Of a DNA stretch of 64,000 nt, positions 9,625 to 17,476 are shown piece by piece. The notes below the pieces were generated by a model. That model was not told the origin of the DNA. It saw nothing but the letters and a program-made list of their open reading frames with translations, and did no database searches. How positions within the stretch are numbered: the first letter of the stretch is position 1; each line of letters opens with the position of its first letter. The stretch is taken from NCBI GenBank assembly GCA_028277725.1, contig JANQFX010000051.1, positions 62,001 to 126,000 of the forward strand, read 5' to 3'. The DNA is from Thiohalocapsa sp. GTDB lineage: Bacteria; Pseudomonadota; Gammaproteobacteria; Chromatiales; Chromatiaceae. Both the position numbers and the translations under genes were made by a program.

Positions 9625-10572
9625 ATGCACCCCGTCCATTCGCTACAAGGGCTCGTCGAGCATATCGGCCCGCGGCTGAAGTTGCGTTGGCTGACGCCGC
9701 CACCCGCACGGGAGGTACCGCTGCTCGGTGACGAGCGGGGGCGCAGCGCCCAGAGGCTGGTCGGGTCGCTCAATTGCATCCACCCCAATCGGTTGCAAGT
9801 GCTGGGTCAGGCAGAGATCTCGCACCTTGCCGACCTCAGCACGCCCGCCTTCGATGAGACCATCGAACGCCTGTTCGCGGCACAGCCGGCGGCGGTCGTT
9901 TTCGCCTCGGACCTGACACCGGACCCACTGTTCTTCGAGCATGCCTCGCGCACCGGGACCGCGCTGCTCGGCTCGTCCGCGCTCGACACGGAAATCGTCG
10001 ATCGGCTCCAGTATTTCCTCACCCACGCGCTGGCCGAGCGTTGCACCGTCCACGGTGTCCTGTTGGAGGTGCTCGGCCTCGGTGTCCTGCTGACTGGAGA
10101 ACCCGGCGTCGGCAAGAGTGAGCTTGCCCTGGAGATGATCGCCCGCGGCCATCGACTCATTGCCGACGACGCCCCGGAGTTTGCGCGCATCGCCCCGGAG
10201 GTGCTCCAGGGGAGCTGTCCCGCCCTGTTGAGGGACTTTCTCGAAGTACGCGGCCTAGGCGTACTCAACGTGCGTGCCATGTTCGGTGAGAGCGCCGTGC
10301 GACAGCACGAATCCCTGAACCTCATCGTCCATTTGCGGTCATTGGACAACGAGGCATTGGCTGGCATCGATCGACTGCGCGGCAGTCTGTCCTCCCGCAC
10401 CATCCTCGGCGTCGCCGTGCCGCAGGTCACCCTGCCCGTTGCGCCCGGGCGCAACCTTGCGGTGTTATTGGAGACCGCCGTGCGCAACCAGATACTGCGC
10501 ATACGAGGGTATGATGCGGGCATCGACCTCGAAGACCGTCAGGCCCGCGCCATCGCCGGCGGCGGGCATTGA
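9625..10572 (+). CDS. hprK: HprK, HPr kinase/phosphorylase
   Basis: 315 aa. The N-terminal regulatory domain runs to about residue 130. The kinase domain has Walker A GEPGVGKSELALEMI, the catalytic segment RGHRLIADDAPEF and the HprK signature LEVRGLGVLNVRAMFGESAV. The enzyme phosphorylates HPr on Ser46 and removes the phosphate again. The HPr encoded 1.5 kb downstream keeps Ser46 in a GKSIMGLMTL context, so the pair is probably functional. Many enteric bacteria lack this gene. Confidence 0.95.
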   Translation: MHPVHSLQGLVEHIGPRLKLRWLTPPPAREVPLLGDERGRSAQRLVGSLNCIHPNRLQVLGQAEISHLADLSTPAFDETIERLFAAQPAAVVFASDLTPDPLFFEHASRTGTALLGSSALDTEIVDRLQYFLTHALAERCTVHGVLLEVLGLGVLLTGEPGVGKSELALEMIARGHRLIADDAPEFARIAPEVLQGSCPALLRDFLEVRGLGVLNVRAMFGESAVRQHESLNLIVHLRSLDNEALAGIDRLRGSLSSRTILGVAVPQVTLPVAPGRNLAVLLETAVRNQILRIRGYDAGIDLEDRQARAIAGGGH

Positions 10573-10629
10573 CGCGCGTCTTGGCTCGATGCCGGCGCGC
10601 CGCCACTCTCACCTATCCAGCGGAACCTC

Positions 10630-11502
10630 ATGGACCTGTTAATAGTCAGCGGCCTGTCGGGCGCGGGAAAGAGCGTCGCCCTGCGAACGCTCGAGGACAT
10701 CGGCTACTACTGCATCGACAACCTGCCGATGTTCCTGTTGCGTGAGTTTGCGCTCGGGCTCGACTCGATGCGTCTGGGGGCAACCGGACGTGCTCCGGAC
10801 GGAGCCGCCGTCGGCATCGACGCCCGCAATCAGACCGAGGGGTCTCTATCGGATCTGCCTGGGCTCATCGATGATCTGCGTGCTCGCGGCATCCACTGCC
10901 GCATCCTGTTCCTCTATGCCGACAGCCAGGCGCTGATCCGTCGTTTCAGCGAGACGCGGCGCAAGCACCCACTCACTTCCGAGGAGCTATCCCTCGCAGA
11001 GGCCATCGAGCGCGAGTGCCGTATCCTGGAGCCGTTGCGCCGGGCCGCCGAGGTCCAGATAGATACCACCCATACCAACGTCCATGAGCTGCGCGATCTC
11101 GTGCGCGAACGCGTCGGCAGCGTCGGCGCCGTCGAGGCGACCGTGCTGTTGCAGTCCTTCGGCTTCAAGAATGGCGTGCCCGACGGCGTGGACTTCGTAT
11201 TCGACGTGCGCTGTCTGCCCAATCCCCATTGGCAGGAGGCGTTGCGTCCGCTCACCGGGCGCGATGCCCCTGTGGCCGAGTTCCTCGAGCGATCCTCGGA
11301 GGTCGGGCAGATGTGCGCCGATATGCAGCAGTTCCTGGATCGGTGGATTCCACGATTCGAGACCGACGGCCGTAGTTACCTGACCATCGCCGTAGGCTGC
11401 ACCGGTGGACAGCATCGATCCGTGTACGTCGTCGAGCGGCTCGGCAGACACTTGACCTCGGCGGGCCATCGCGTCCTGGTGCGGCACCGGGAGCTGTCAT
11501 GA
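10630..11502 (+). CDS. rapZ: RapZ, RNase adapter / nucleotide-binding protein
   Basis: 290 aa, standard RapZ length. The N-terminal P-loop is SGLSGAGKSVALRTLEDIGYYCIDNLP. The C-terminal domain has the conserved FGFKNGVPDGVDFVFDVRCLPNPHW and YLTIAVGCTGGQHRSVYVVERL blocks. In enterics it guides RNase E to GlmZ and so controls glucosamine-6-phosphate synthase. Its stop overlaps the next gene by 4 nt (ATGA), which ties it to the PTS proteins. Confidence 0.96.
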   Translation: MDLLIVSGLSGAGKSVALRTLEDIGYYCIDNLPMFLLREFALGLDSMRLGATGRAPDGAAVGIDARNQTEGSLSDLPGLIDDLRARGIHCRILFLYADSQALIRRFSETRRKHPLTSEELSLAEAIERECRILEPLRRAAEVQIDTTHTNVHELRDLVRERVGSVGAVEATVLLQSFGFKNGVPDGVDFVFDVRCLPNPHWQEALRPLTGRDAPVAEFLERSSEVGQMCADMQQFLDRWIPRFETDGRSYLTIAVGCTGGQHRSVYVVERLGRHLTSAGHRVLVRHRELS

Positions 11503-12065
11503 GCGTCGGCGTGTTGCTGGTCACCCACGGGCGTATCGGTCACGAACTACTGGCCGCCGCCAGCTGCATCTTCGGCGGCTGTCCCGCCAGCGCGCGTGCC
11601 CTTGCCGTCTCCGCCGACGCGGACCCGGACAGGCTGGTCGTCGAGGCGCGCTCGACCGCACGCCAGATCGACGCCGGCGATGGCGTGCTGATCCTCACCG
11701 ACCTGTTCGGCGCCACGCCCTACAACATCGCGGCCTGTCTGTGCGACGGCGGAAGCCATCGCGTGCTGAGCGGCGTCAATCTGCCGATGCTCCTGCGCGT
11801 GCTCAATTATCATCAATTGCCCCTCGATGCACTCGTCGCCAAGGCCACGAGCGGCGGACACGACGGCGTCATGGCCTGTGTGGGTCCGGGTCTCGGCCCT
11901 GGTCAAGTGACGGCGACCGGTTCCTGCGATACCGAGTCCGCGGGCGCTGCGGCGGTTGGGTCACAGACCCGCCATCCGGCGTCGAAGGCATCCGCTGCTG
12001 TCGACGGGTGGCAGGCGGATCCACGGGGACGATCGGCGACAGTCAAATCACGCGCGGGGGGCTGA
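11499..12065 (+). CDS. mannose-family PTS EIIA domain protein
   Basis: 188 aa. The first about 130 residues are a mannose-type EIIA: VGVLLVTHGRIGHELLAAA with the phosphoacceptor His10, LILTDLFGATPYNIAA, and LSGVNLPMLLRVLNY. No EIIB, EIIC or EIID gene is near, so a regulatory rather than transport role is likely. The last about 55 residues (from VGPGLGPGQV) are low-complexity and not EIIA-like, so they may be a spacer or poorly conserved tail. It overlaps rapZ by 4 nt. Confidence 0.9.
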   Translation: MSVGVLLVTHGRIGHELLAAASCIFGGCPASARALAVSADADPDRLVVEARSTARQIDAGDGVLILTDLFGATPYNIAACLCDGGSHRVLSGVNLPMLLRVLNYHQLPLDALVAKATSGGHDGVMACVGPGLGPGQVTATGSCDTESAGAAAVGSQTRHPASKASAAVDGWQADPRGRSATVKSRAGG

Positions 12066-12066
12066 G

Positions 12067-12336
12067 ATGCGCTCGGAAGCTATCGACATCGTGAATCGAC
12101 TCGGGTTACACGCCCGAGCCGCGGCCAAGTTCGTCACCTGTGCCAGTGGCTTCGAGAGCGAGATTGCTGTCGAGCGCAACGGTCGGCGGGTCAATGGCAA
12201 GAGCATCATGGGCCTGATGACCCTGGCGGCCGCCAATGGCACCCAGATTCGGCTCGACGTCGATGGCCCGGACGAGGACGCCGCGTTCGCCGCGCTGGCC
12301 CAACTGGTGGCCGAGCGCTTCGGGGAGCCGGAATGA
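12067..12336 (+). CDS. ptsH: HPr family phosphocarrier with His15 and Ser46
   Basis: 89 aa. The EI target is His15 in NRLGLHARAAAKFV. The HprK target is Ser46 in NGKSIMGLMTLAAANGT, closer to the Gram-positive pattern than a typical NPr. Having both sites next to hprK and EI implies dual phosphorylation control. I start at the ATG giving MRSEAIDIV; the ORF track runs 37 codons further up through the EIIA gene in another frame. Its stop overlaps the EI gene by 4 nt. The name ptsO/npr would also be defensible. Confidence 0.93.
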   Translation: MRSEAIDIVNRLGLHARAAAKFVTCASGFESEIAVERNGRRVNGKSIMGLMTLAAANGTQIRLDVDGPDEDAAFAALAQLVAERFGEPE

Positions 12337-14066
12337 CCATCTCGATGCATGGCACCGGTATCGACGGCTCACGCCCCGTCGCCATCGGCCGTGCATACTT
12401 GTTGAATCGGGAGCCATCGCCGCAGCCCGCACCCATCGCCGCATCCCAGGTCGCGGCGGAGCTGATGCGTCTCGACCGGGCGTTGGAAGGCGCGCGATTG
12501 CACCTGGAGCGGGTGCGCGAGCAAATCCCCGAGGGAACGCCGAAGCACATCGCCGAGTTCATCGACTCGCATCTGATGATGATGACGGACTCGGCGCTCG
12601 TCGATGCGACGCGGGATGTGATCCGCGAGCAGTCGGTGAACGCCAGCTACGCCCTGCAGTCGCAGCGCGACACCCTGGTGGCCGTGTTCGACCAGATGGA
12701 AGACGCTTACCTGCGCACGCGTCGGGACGACATCGACCACGTCGTGCGCCAGATCCAGCAATTCCTCGGCGCCGGCCCCGATCGGGCGCCGGTGGTAGAA
12801 ATCGACGTCGACGGACGGGTCGTGGTGGCAGAGGACCTGACACCGGCCGACACGATTCTGCTGCGCCAGCGCGGTGTGGCGGCCTTCGTCGTCGAGCACG
12901 GCGGACCGATGTCGCACACGGCTATCTTGGCCCGCAGCCTGGATATACCGGCCGTCATGGGCTTACACCGTGCTTGTGAACGGCTGCACGACGGCGAGTT
13001 GTTGGTCGTCGACGCCGAGACCGGCTCCGTACTGACCGAGTTGGAGCCGGGCATCCTGGAGCACTATCGTGCCCGCCTCGCCGGTTTCGACGCCCACAGG
13101 CGCGAGCTGCGGCGATTGGTGCGTGAGCCGGCCGTAACCCTGGACGGGACACCGGTGCTGCTGCTCGCCAATCTCGAACTCCCGGAGGATGTGACAGCGG
13201 CCCGCGACAATGGGGCGGCGGGCGTCGGACTCTATCGCACCGAGTTCCTCTACATGAACCGGGATGTGCTACCGGACGAAGAGGAGCACCTGGAGAATTA
13301 CCTGTCCATTGTTCGCGGCCTGGATGGTATCCCGCTCACCATTCGGACCTTGGATCTTGGTGCGGACAAACAGATCCCGGATACTGTCTTCCACCCGGCA
13401 CGCACCAATCCGGCCCTGGGGCTCCGGGCCATTCGGCTCTGCTTGAAGGAGCCCGGGCTGTTCCTGCCTCAGCTGCGCGCCATATTGCGCGCCTCCGCCG
13501 AGGGGCCGATTCGGCTCATGATCCCAATGATCTCCTGCATGTCGGAGGTCGAAGCGGTGTTGCAGCTGGTCTCGGAGGCGCGTCGGCAAATGCGCCGCGA
13601 TGGGCTGCCGTTCGACCCGCTGATGCCTATCGGTGGCATGATCGAGGTGCCGGCGGCGGCGCTCATGGCGGGTGCCCTGGCCAAGCGGCTCGACTTCCTG
13701 TCCATCGGTACCAACGACCTGATCCAATACACACTCGCCATCGACCGCGTCGACGATGCAGTGAGTTACCTCTATGACCCGCTGCATCCGTCGGTGATTC
13801 GCCTGATCAAGCACGTCATCGACTCCGCCAAGGCGACCCGGACCCCCGTTGGCATGTGCGGGGAAATGGCCGGCGACGCCCGCTTTACCGGGCTCCTGCT
13901 GGGGCTTGGGTTGCGAGAGTTCAGCATGCATCCGGGCTCCCTGCTGGAGGTCAAGGACCGGGTCCGGCGCTGCGATCGACGGCAGATGTCGCAGACCTTG
14001 GCACCCCTGCTGGAGCACCTCGAAGAGACACCCGCCGAGGAACTACTGGCCCGCTTGCAGCCCTAG
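12333..14066 (+). CDS. ptsI: PTS enzyme I (PEP-protein phosphotransferase)
   Basis: 577 aa, the standard EI length without the N-terminal GAF domain of PtsP. The active-site His is in VEHGGPMSHTAILARSLDIPAVMG. The PEP-binding TIM barrel carries VGLYRTEFLYMNRD, RTLDLGADKQ, NPALGLRAIRLCL, MIPMISCMSEV, DFLSIGTNDLIQYTLAIDR and TPVGMCGEMAGD. It transfers phosphate from PEP to HPr. No sugar permease is nearby, so the chain probably senses PEP/pyruvate status. Two hairpins follow it. Confidence 0.94.
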   Translation: MTISMHGTGIDGSRPVAIGRAYLLNREPSPQPAPIAASQVAAELMRLDRALEGARLHLERVREQIPEGTPKHIAEFIDSHLMMMTDSALVDATRDVIREQSVNASYALQSQRDTLVAVFDQMEDAYLRTRRDDIDHVVRQIQQFLGAGPDRAPVVEIDVDGRVVVAEDLTPADTILLRQRGVAAFVVEHGGPMSHTAILARSLDIPAVMGLHRACERLHDGELLVVDAETGSVLTELEPGILEHYRARLAGFDAHRRELRRLVREPAVTLDGTPVLLLANLELPEDVTAARDNGAAGVGLYRTEFLYMNRDVLPDEEEHLENYLSIVRGLDGIPLTIRTLDLGADKQIPDTVFHPARTNPALGLRAIRLCLKEPGLFLPQLRAILRASAEGPIRLMIPMISCMSEVEAVLQLVSEARRQMRRDGLPFDPLMPIGGMIEVPAAALMAGALAKRLDFLSIGTNDLIQYTLAIDRVDDAVSYLYDPLHPSVIRLIKHVIDSAKATRTPVGMCGEMAGDARFTGLLLGLGLREFSMHPGSLLEVKDRVRRCDRRQMSQTLAPLLEHLEETPAEELLARLQP

Positions 14067-14187
14067 TCTCCGCCCTTGGTCTTGCCCTTTTCGCCGACTC
14101 TGCTGCGCTGACTGGATTGGCCTTGCCGCCGATCTCTCTATGGTGTCAGCGGCCGCTCGCATGCTCCGATTAGGCCCTCGAGCAATG

Positions 14188-14235
14188 GCGGGGCATCCTG
14201 CCCCGCACGGGCACCTCGATTGTTTCGAGGTGCCC
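14188..14235 (+). terminator. two consecutive hairpins downstream of ptsI
   Basis: Hairpin 1 is GCGGGGCA-tcc-TGCCCCGC at 14188-14206. Hairpin 2 is an 11-bp perfect stem, GGGCACCTCGA-ttgtt-TCGAGGTGCCC, at 14209-14235. Neither has a T-run, so Rho-independent termination is uncertain; they may be 3'-end stabilisers or dispersed repeats. They lie about 120 bp after the ptsI stop and before mgtE. Confidence 0.45.
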
Positions 14236-14352
14236 TTGAGACGCCCGTCGGTGCTTGGGTAACGCGGACGCCACCTCGCTGCCCAAGTGTCCGGTCCGCC
14301 GCGGCGACCGCCGTGGCTTCCATTCTCGCCTTGCCCACATGCTGGAGACGCC

Positions 14353-15717
14353 ATGACCGTTGACGTCGCGACCACCGTTCCGGAGGCGGATCGCCTCGAT
14401 GCACTGCATGCAGTGCTCGAATCAGGCTCCGTAATCAAAGCCACGCGTATGCTCAATGCGTTGCATCCGGCGGAGATTGCGCACGTATTGCAGTCCATGC
14501 TTCCGCGTCAGCGTGAGCTTGTCTGGGGAATGGTGGATGATCCTGCACAGGGCGAGGTGCTGCTCTATCTGAACGACGATCTGCGCGACGAGCTGCTCCG
14601 CGACATGGCGCCGAGCAGGATACTCGAAGTCGCGGAGGCGCTGGAAACAGACGACCTCGCCGATTTGATCCAGGACTTGCCTGCAACCGTGACGCGCGAG
14701 GTGCTCAACTCACTGGACGAGCAACGTCGCGAGCGCTTGGAAACCGCCCTGGCGTTTCCGGAAGACACCGCCGGCGGCCTGATGAATACGGACATGATCA
14801 CCGTTCGCCCCGAGGTGACCTTGGACGTAGTCATGCGCTATCTCCGGAGACTGAAGGACGGCCTACCCGATCTCACCGACAACCTCATCGTGGTCAATCG
14901 CCAGGGCCGCTACCTCGGGGTGCTCTATCTCACGGACCTGCTAACGAACGACCCCGATGACTCCGTCGCCGAGATCATGACCCTGGCCGTGCAGCCGATG
15001 CTCGCGACCCTGGACGCCCGCGAAGTGGCCAATCGATTCGAGCAGCTGGATTTCGTCTCGGCACCGGTGGTGGATGAAGACGGCCATGTGCTCGGCCGCA
15101 TCACCGTGGACGACGTTATGGACCTGATTCGCGAGGAGGCGGATCACCAGTTCATGGGTCAGGCGGGCCTCAGCGAGACGGAGGACATGTTTGCACCGGT
15201 CCTACTCAGTGCGCGACGTCGCGCGGTCTGGCTGGGCGTCAATTTGCTCACTGCATTCCTCGCCGCTTGGGTGATCGGTCGTTTCGAGTCGACCATCCAG
15301 CAGCTCGTCGCCCTTGCTGTGCTGATGCCCGTGGTGGCGAGCATGGGTGGCATCGCCGGGACGCAAACCCTAACGCTCGCGATTCGCGGCATCGCCCTGG
15401 GCCACCTATCGGCCAAGAATCTGCATTGGCTCCTCGGCAAGGAGATGGCAGTCTCGTTGATCAACAGCCTGGTATGGGCACTGGTCGTGGCCGCGATTGC
15501 CTGGCTTTGGTTCGGTAGCGTCGGTGTCGCGTCCATCATCGCCGTGGCCATCACGATCAACCTGTTGGTGGCCAGTCTGGCAGGTGCCCTGCTGCCACTC
15601 TTCCTCGACCGGGTGGGTATCGATCCGGCACTGGCCGGTGGCGTGATTCTCACGACAGTGACGGATGTCGTCGGTTTCCTGGCTTTTCTTGGATTGGCGA
15701 CGCTATTGTTGGTCTAG
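14353..15717 (+). CDS. mgtE: MgtE, magnesium channel/transporter
   Basis: 454 aa. The cytosolic N-domain repeats MgtE helices (DLADLIQDLPATVTREVLNSL) and is followed by TAGGLMNTDMITVRPEVTLDVVMRYLR. Two CBS domains (residues about 140-265) precede five membrane helices starting at VLLSARRRAVWLGVNLLTAFLAAWV. The SMGGIAGTQTLTLAIRGIALG pore segment is present. The CBS/N domains gate the channel in response to cytosolic Mg2+. I start at the ATG giving MTVDVATTVPEA, not at the upstream ORF-track start. Confidence 0.94.
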   Translation: MTVDVATTVPEADRLDALHAVLESGSVIKATRMLNALHPAEIAHVLQSMLPRQRELVWGMVDDPAQGEVLLYLNDDLRDELLRDMAPSRILEVAEALETDDLADLIQDLPATVTREVLNSLDEQRRERLETALAFPEDTAGGLMNTDMITVRPEVTLDVVMRYLRRLKDGLPDLTDNLIVVNRQGRYLGVLYLTDLLTNDPDDSVAEIMTLAVQPMLATLDAREVANRFEQLDFVSAPVVDEDGHVLGRITVDDVMDLIREEADHQFMGQAGLSETEDMFAPVLLSARRRAVWLGVNLLTAFLAAWVIGRFESTIQQLVALAVLMPVVASMGGIAGTQTLTLAIRGIALGHLSAKNLHWLLGKEMAVSLINSLVWALVVAAIAWLWFGSVGVASIIAVAITINLLVASLAGALLPLFLDRVGIDPALAGGVILTTVTDVVGFLAFLGLATLLLV

Positions 15718-16079
15718 GTGTTCGCAGCTCGACGCAAGCCATTGAAACCCGCGCCTCATGAGTGCTGTGCTGATCGACTCCGTGGCATAGCGTTTGCCGG
15801 GAACGGTCGCCCTCTCCAAGCCCCACGCCCCGGGGTGGGTTGCAAGTCCAGTCAATGCTGAAGATTGGTCCAAAGTGGAATATGCACAATGTTTCCCAAT
15901 AGGCGGCGAGTATCGTCAGGGATGCGATACCAAGACCCCGTCGGGCGCCGACCAACCGCATTCGAGAGCGGGTCGGTAGCACGGGACTGCTGAGGTTCGA
16001 TCGTCCCTATCCCCAATAGCCCCTAGAGCGCAGGCATGCTCTGCTGTTGCTTTTATCGGTCGAATCTTGTCCTATTGGG

Positions 16080-16107
16080 TTGACTTTTTTTCTGCTTGCT
16101 ATACAGT
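16080..16107 (+). promoter_or_regulatory. sigma-70-like promoter candidate for the H-NS-family gene
   Basis: TTGACT (5/6 to the -35 consensus) is followed after 16 nt by TACAGT (4/6 to the -10 consensus), in a locally T-rich stretch. It would give a leader of roughly 210 nt before the TTG start. This rests on sequence match alone. Confidence 0.35.
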
Positions 16108-16313
16108 CTCCAGAGTAATGGAGGTGGTCTTTCTTTGATTGTTCGCGATCGGCTCGCGCGCTCAGATTAGGATACCTAGAGGTCTGTTCTAAGGCCCGGT
16201 ATCGAGACTTCCCTCATAACTGTTGGCGCGCTCAGTGTTGCGCCCTCGACTCCCGGACCGCTTGTGAGGCCATATCCAGCGGTCCACACCCTAACCAACC
16301 CGTTCATCAACCC

Positions 16314-16319
16314 AGGAGG
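16314..16319 (+). promoter_or_regulatory. strong Shine-Dalgarno deciding a TTG start
   Basis: AGGAGG ends 6 nt before the in-frame TTG at 16326 and directly abuts the TTG at 16320 used by the ORF track. The spacing favours 16326. No in-frame ATG or GTG precedes the conserved sequence. Confidence 0.7.
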
Positions 16320-16325
16320 TTGTCC

Positions 16326-16724
16326 TTGGACTACAAGAGCCTTAGCGTCGAAGACTTGCAGCAACAGTTGCAGCAAATCGAGCAAAGCAAGGTCGATCTG
16401 GAAAAGGCGCTGACCCAGCGCTGGCACGAGGCGAAGTCCGAACTCGCCCAGGAGATTCGCGAGCTGATCGACTCCCGCGGCTACGACGCCGACGAAATTC
16501 TCTCCCTCGTCATGCCGCGGCGTCGGCGTGCCGGAGGCGGCGCGAAAAAGGGCAATCGCAGCTACACCCGCTATGTCGATCCGGAGAACCCGAATCAGGT
16601 CTACACCCGTGGCGTCCTGCCCGGCTGGATGAAGGAGAAGATGGCCGCGCAGGGCTACGATCCGTCCGTCAAGGAGGATCGCGAGGCGTTCAAGGCCAAC
16701 TATCTGCAGGCCGTGCAGGAGTAG
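16326..16724 (+). CDS. H-NS histone family DNA-binding protein
   Basis: 132 aa. The N-terminal half is a charged, Gln-rich coiled coil (LQQQLQQIEQSKVDLEKALTQRWHEAKSELAQEIRELI), the oligomerisation part. The C-terminal half has the H-NS DNA-binding core YTRYVDPENPNQVYTRGVLPGWMKEKM. The usual W-x-GRGR-P loop is replaced by VYTRGVLP, so minor-groove contacts may differ. The start is TTG. The gene stands alone with its own terminator and probably acts as a nucleoid-associated silencer. Confidence 0.85.
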   Translation: MDYKSLSVEDLQQQLQQIEQSKVDLEKALTQRWHEAKSELAQEIRELIDSRGYDADEILSLVMPRRRRAGGGAKKGNRSYTRYVDPENPNQVYTRGVLPGWMKEKMAAQGYDPSVKEDREAFKANYLQAVQE

Positions 16725-16781
16725 TTCGCTGGAGGCCGATCACCGGCTTCCCTCCGCTGTTTCCTCCGCCGTTCTTCAAGG

Positions 16782-16815
16782 AACCGGAAGACGCCGTCTT
16801 CCGGTTTTTTGTTTT
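16782..16815 (+). terminator. Rho-independent terminator of the H-NS-family gene
   Basis: The perfect stem AACCGGAAGA / TCTTCCGGTT has a short GC loop (which can close further) and runs straight into TTTTTTGTTTT. It lies about 57 bp after the stop codon and is the clearest terminator in the window. The run of A before the stem makes it potentially bidirectional. Confidence 0.9.
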
Positions 16816-16918
16816 GGCCCTTTGATCTTCGGCACCCCTCTGGCACGCATCGCACAAGGGAGCCGACCATGGGCATAATCGGACCTTGCGTGGCGAGTGG
16901 TGAAGGTGGAGCAGCGCG

Positions 16919-17437
16919 ATGGTACCCAACAGCGACGATGAAAATGGCTCTACGGAACCGGAGGATATCGCTCGGTCCGCCGACGCGGGCAACATGGAGC
17001 AGTTGCGCAGTCTGCTGTTCGGCGGCCAGATGCGCGACTACGATCGACGCTTCAAACAAGTCGACGAACGCATCTCCATCGAGCTGGAGCGCCTGTCCAC
17101 CGAACTTCGAGGTGAACTCCTCGCCGAGCGCGAGGCCCGTCTCTCTGCACAACAGTCCGCCGCGACCACCTTGGACGAACTGCGTCTCGCCCTGCTAACG
17201 CGACTGGATGATTTGGATGCCGCGCTTACCGAGGAGTCGGCCAGCCGTGAGTCCGCCTTGGGCGAGCTCGCCGATGCCCTTCGCGACGAGTTGGAGGCCC
17301 GCGCGGCTGTCGTAGAGCGCGCCCTGACCGCGGAGCGCGAGCGGTTGCGCGGCGAAAAGGCCGACCGCGAGGAACTGGCGCAGCTCTTCGGCGACGTCTC
17401 CTCGCGCCTGGCTCGGACGCGGGATCAGGCCGAGTAG
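16919..17437 (+). CDS. coiled-coil protein of the GTPase/OmpA-like/kinase operon
   Basis: 172 aa, soluble, no signal peptide. A short acidic lead is followed by MEQLRSLLFGGQMRDYDRRFKQVDERI and then an almost continuous heptad pattern (LDELRLALLTRLDDLDAALTEESASRESALGELADALRDELEARAAVVERALTAERERLR) to the C-terminus. The LRSLLFGGQ element recurs as LKGLLLGDQ in the next gene, which suggests a shared docking motif. A GGAG Shine-Dalgarno precedes the ATG. It is probably a cytosolic scaffold or partner for the membrane protein and GTPase; function unknown. Confidence 0.75.
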   Translation: MVPNSDDENGSTEPEDIARSADAGNMEQLRSLLFGGQMRDYDRRFKQVDERISIELERLSTELRGELLAEREARLSAQQSAATTLDELRLALLTRLDDLDAALTEESASRESALGELADALRDELEARAAVVERALTAERERLRGEKADREELAQLFGDVSSRLARTRDQAE

Positions 17438-17476
17438 CCAGGGACCGCACGGAGGACGTCCGGTCCTGAGTAGCCG

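Larger units (their letters stand above)
15718..16325. other. 608-bp intergenic region upstream of the H-NS-like gene
   Basis: No coding region is supported on either strand; the ORF-track entries here lack any protein-like pattern. The part from about 16040 to 16150 is more T-rich than its surroundings and carries a promoter candidate. The long leader may hold regulatory structure, but I see no riboswitch I can name. Confidence 0.5.
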
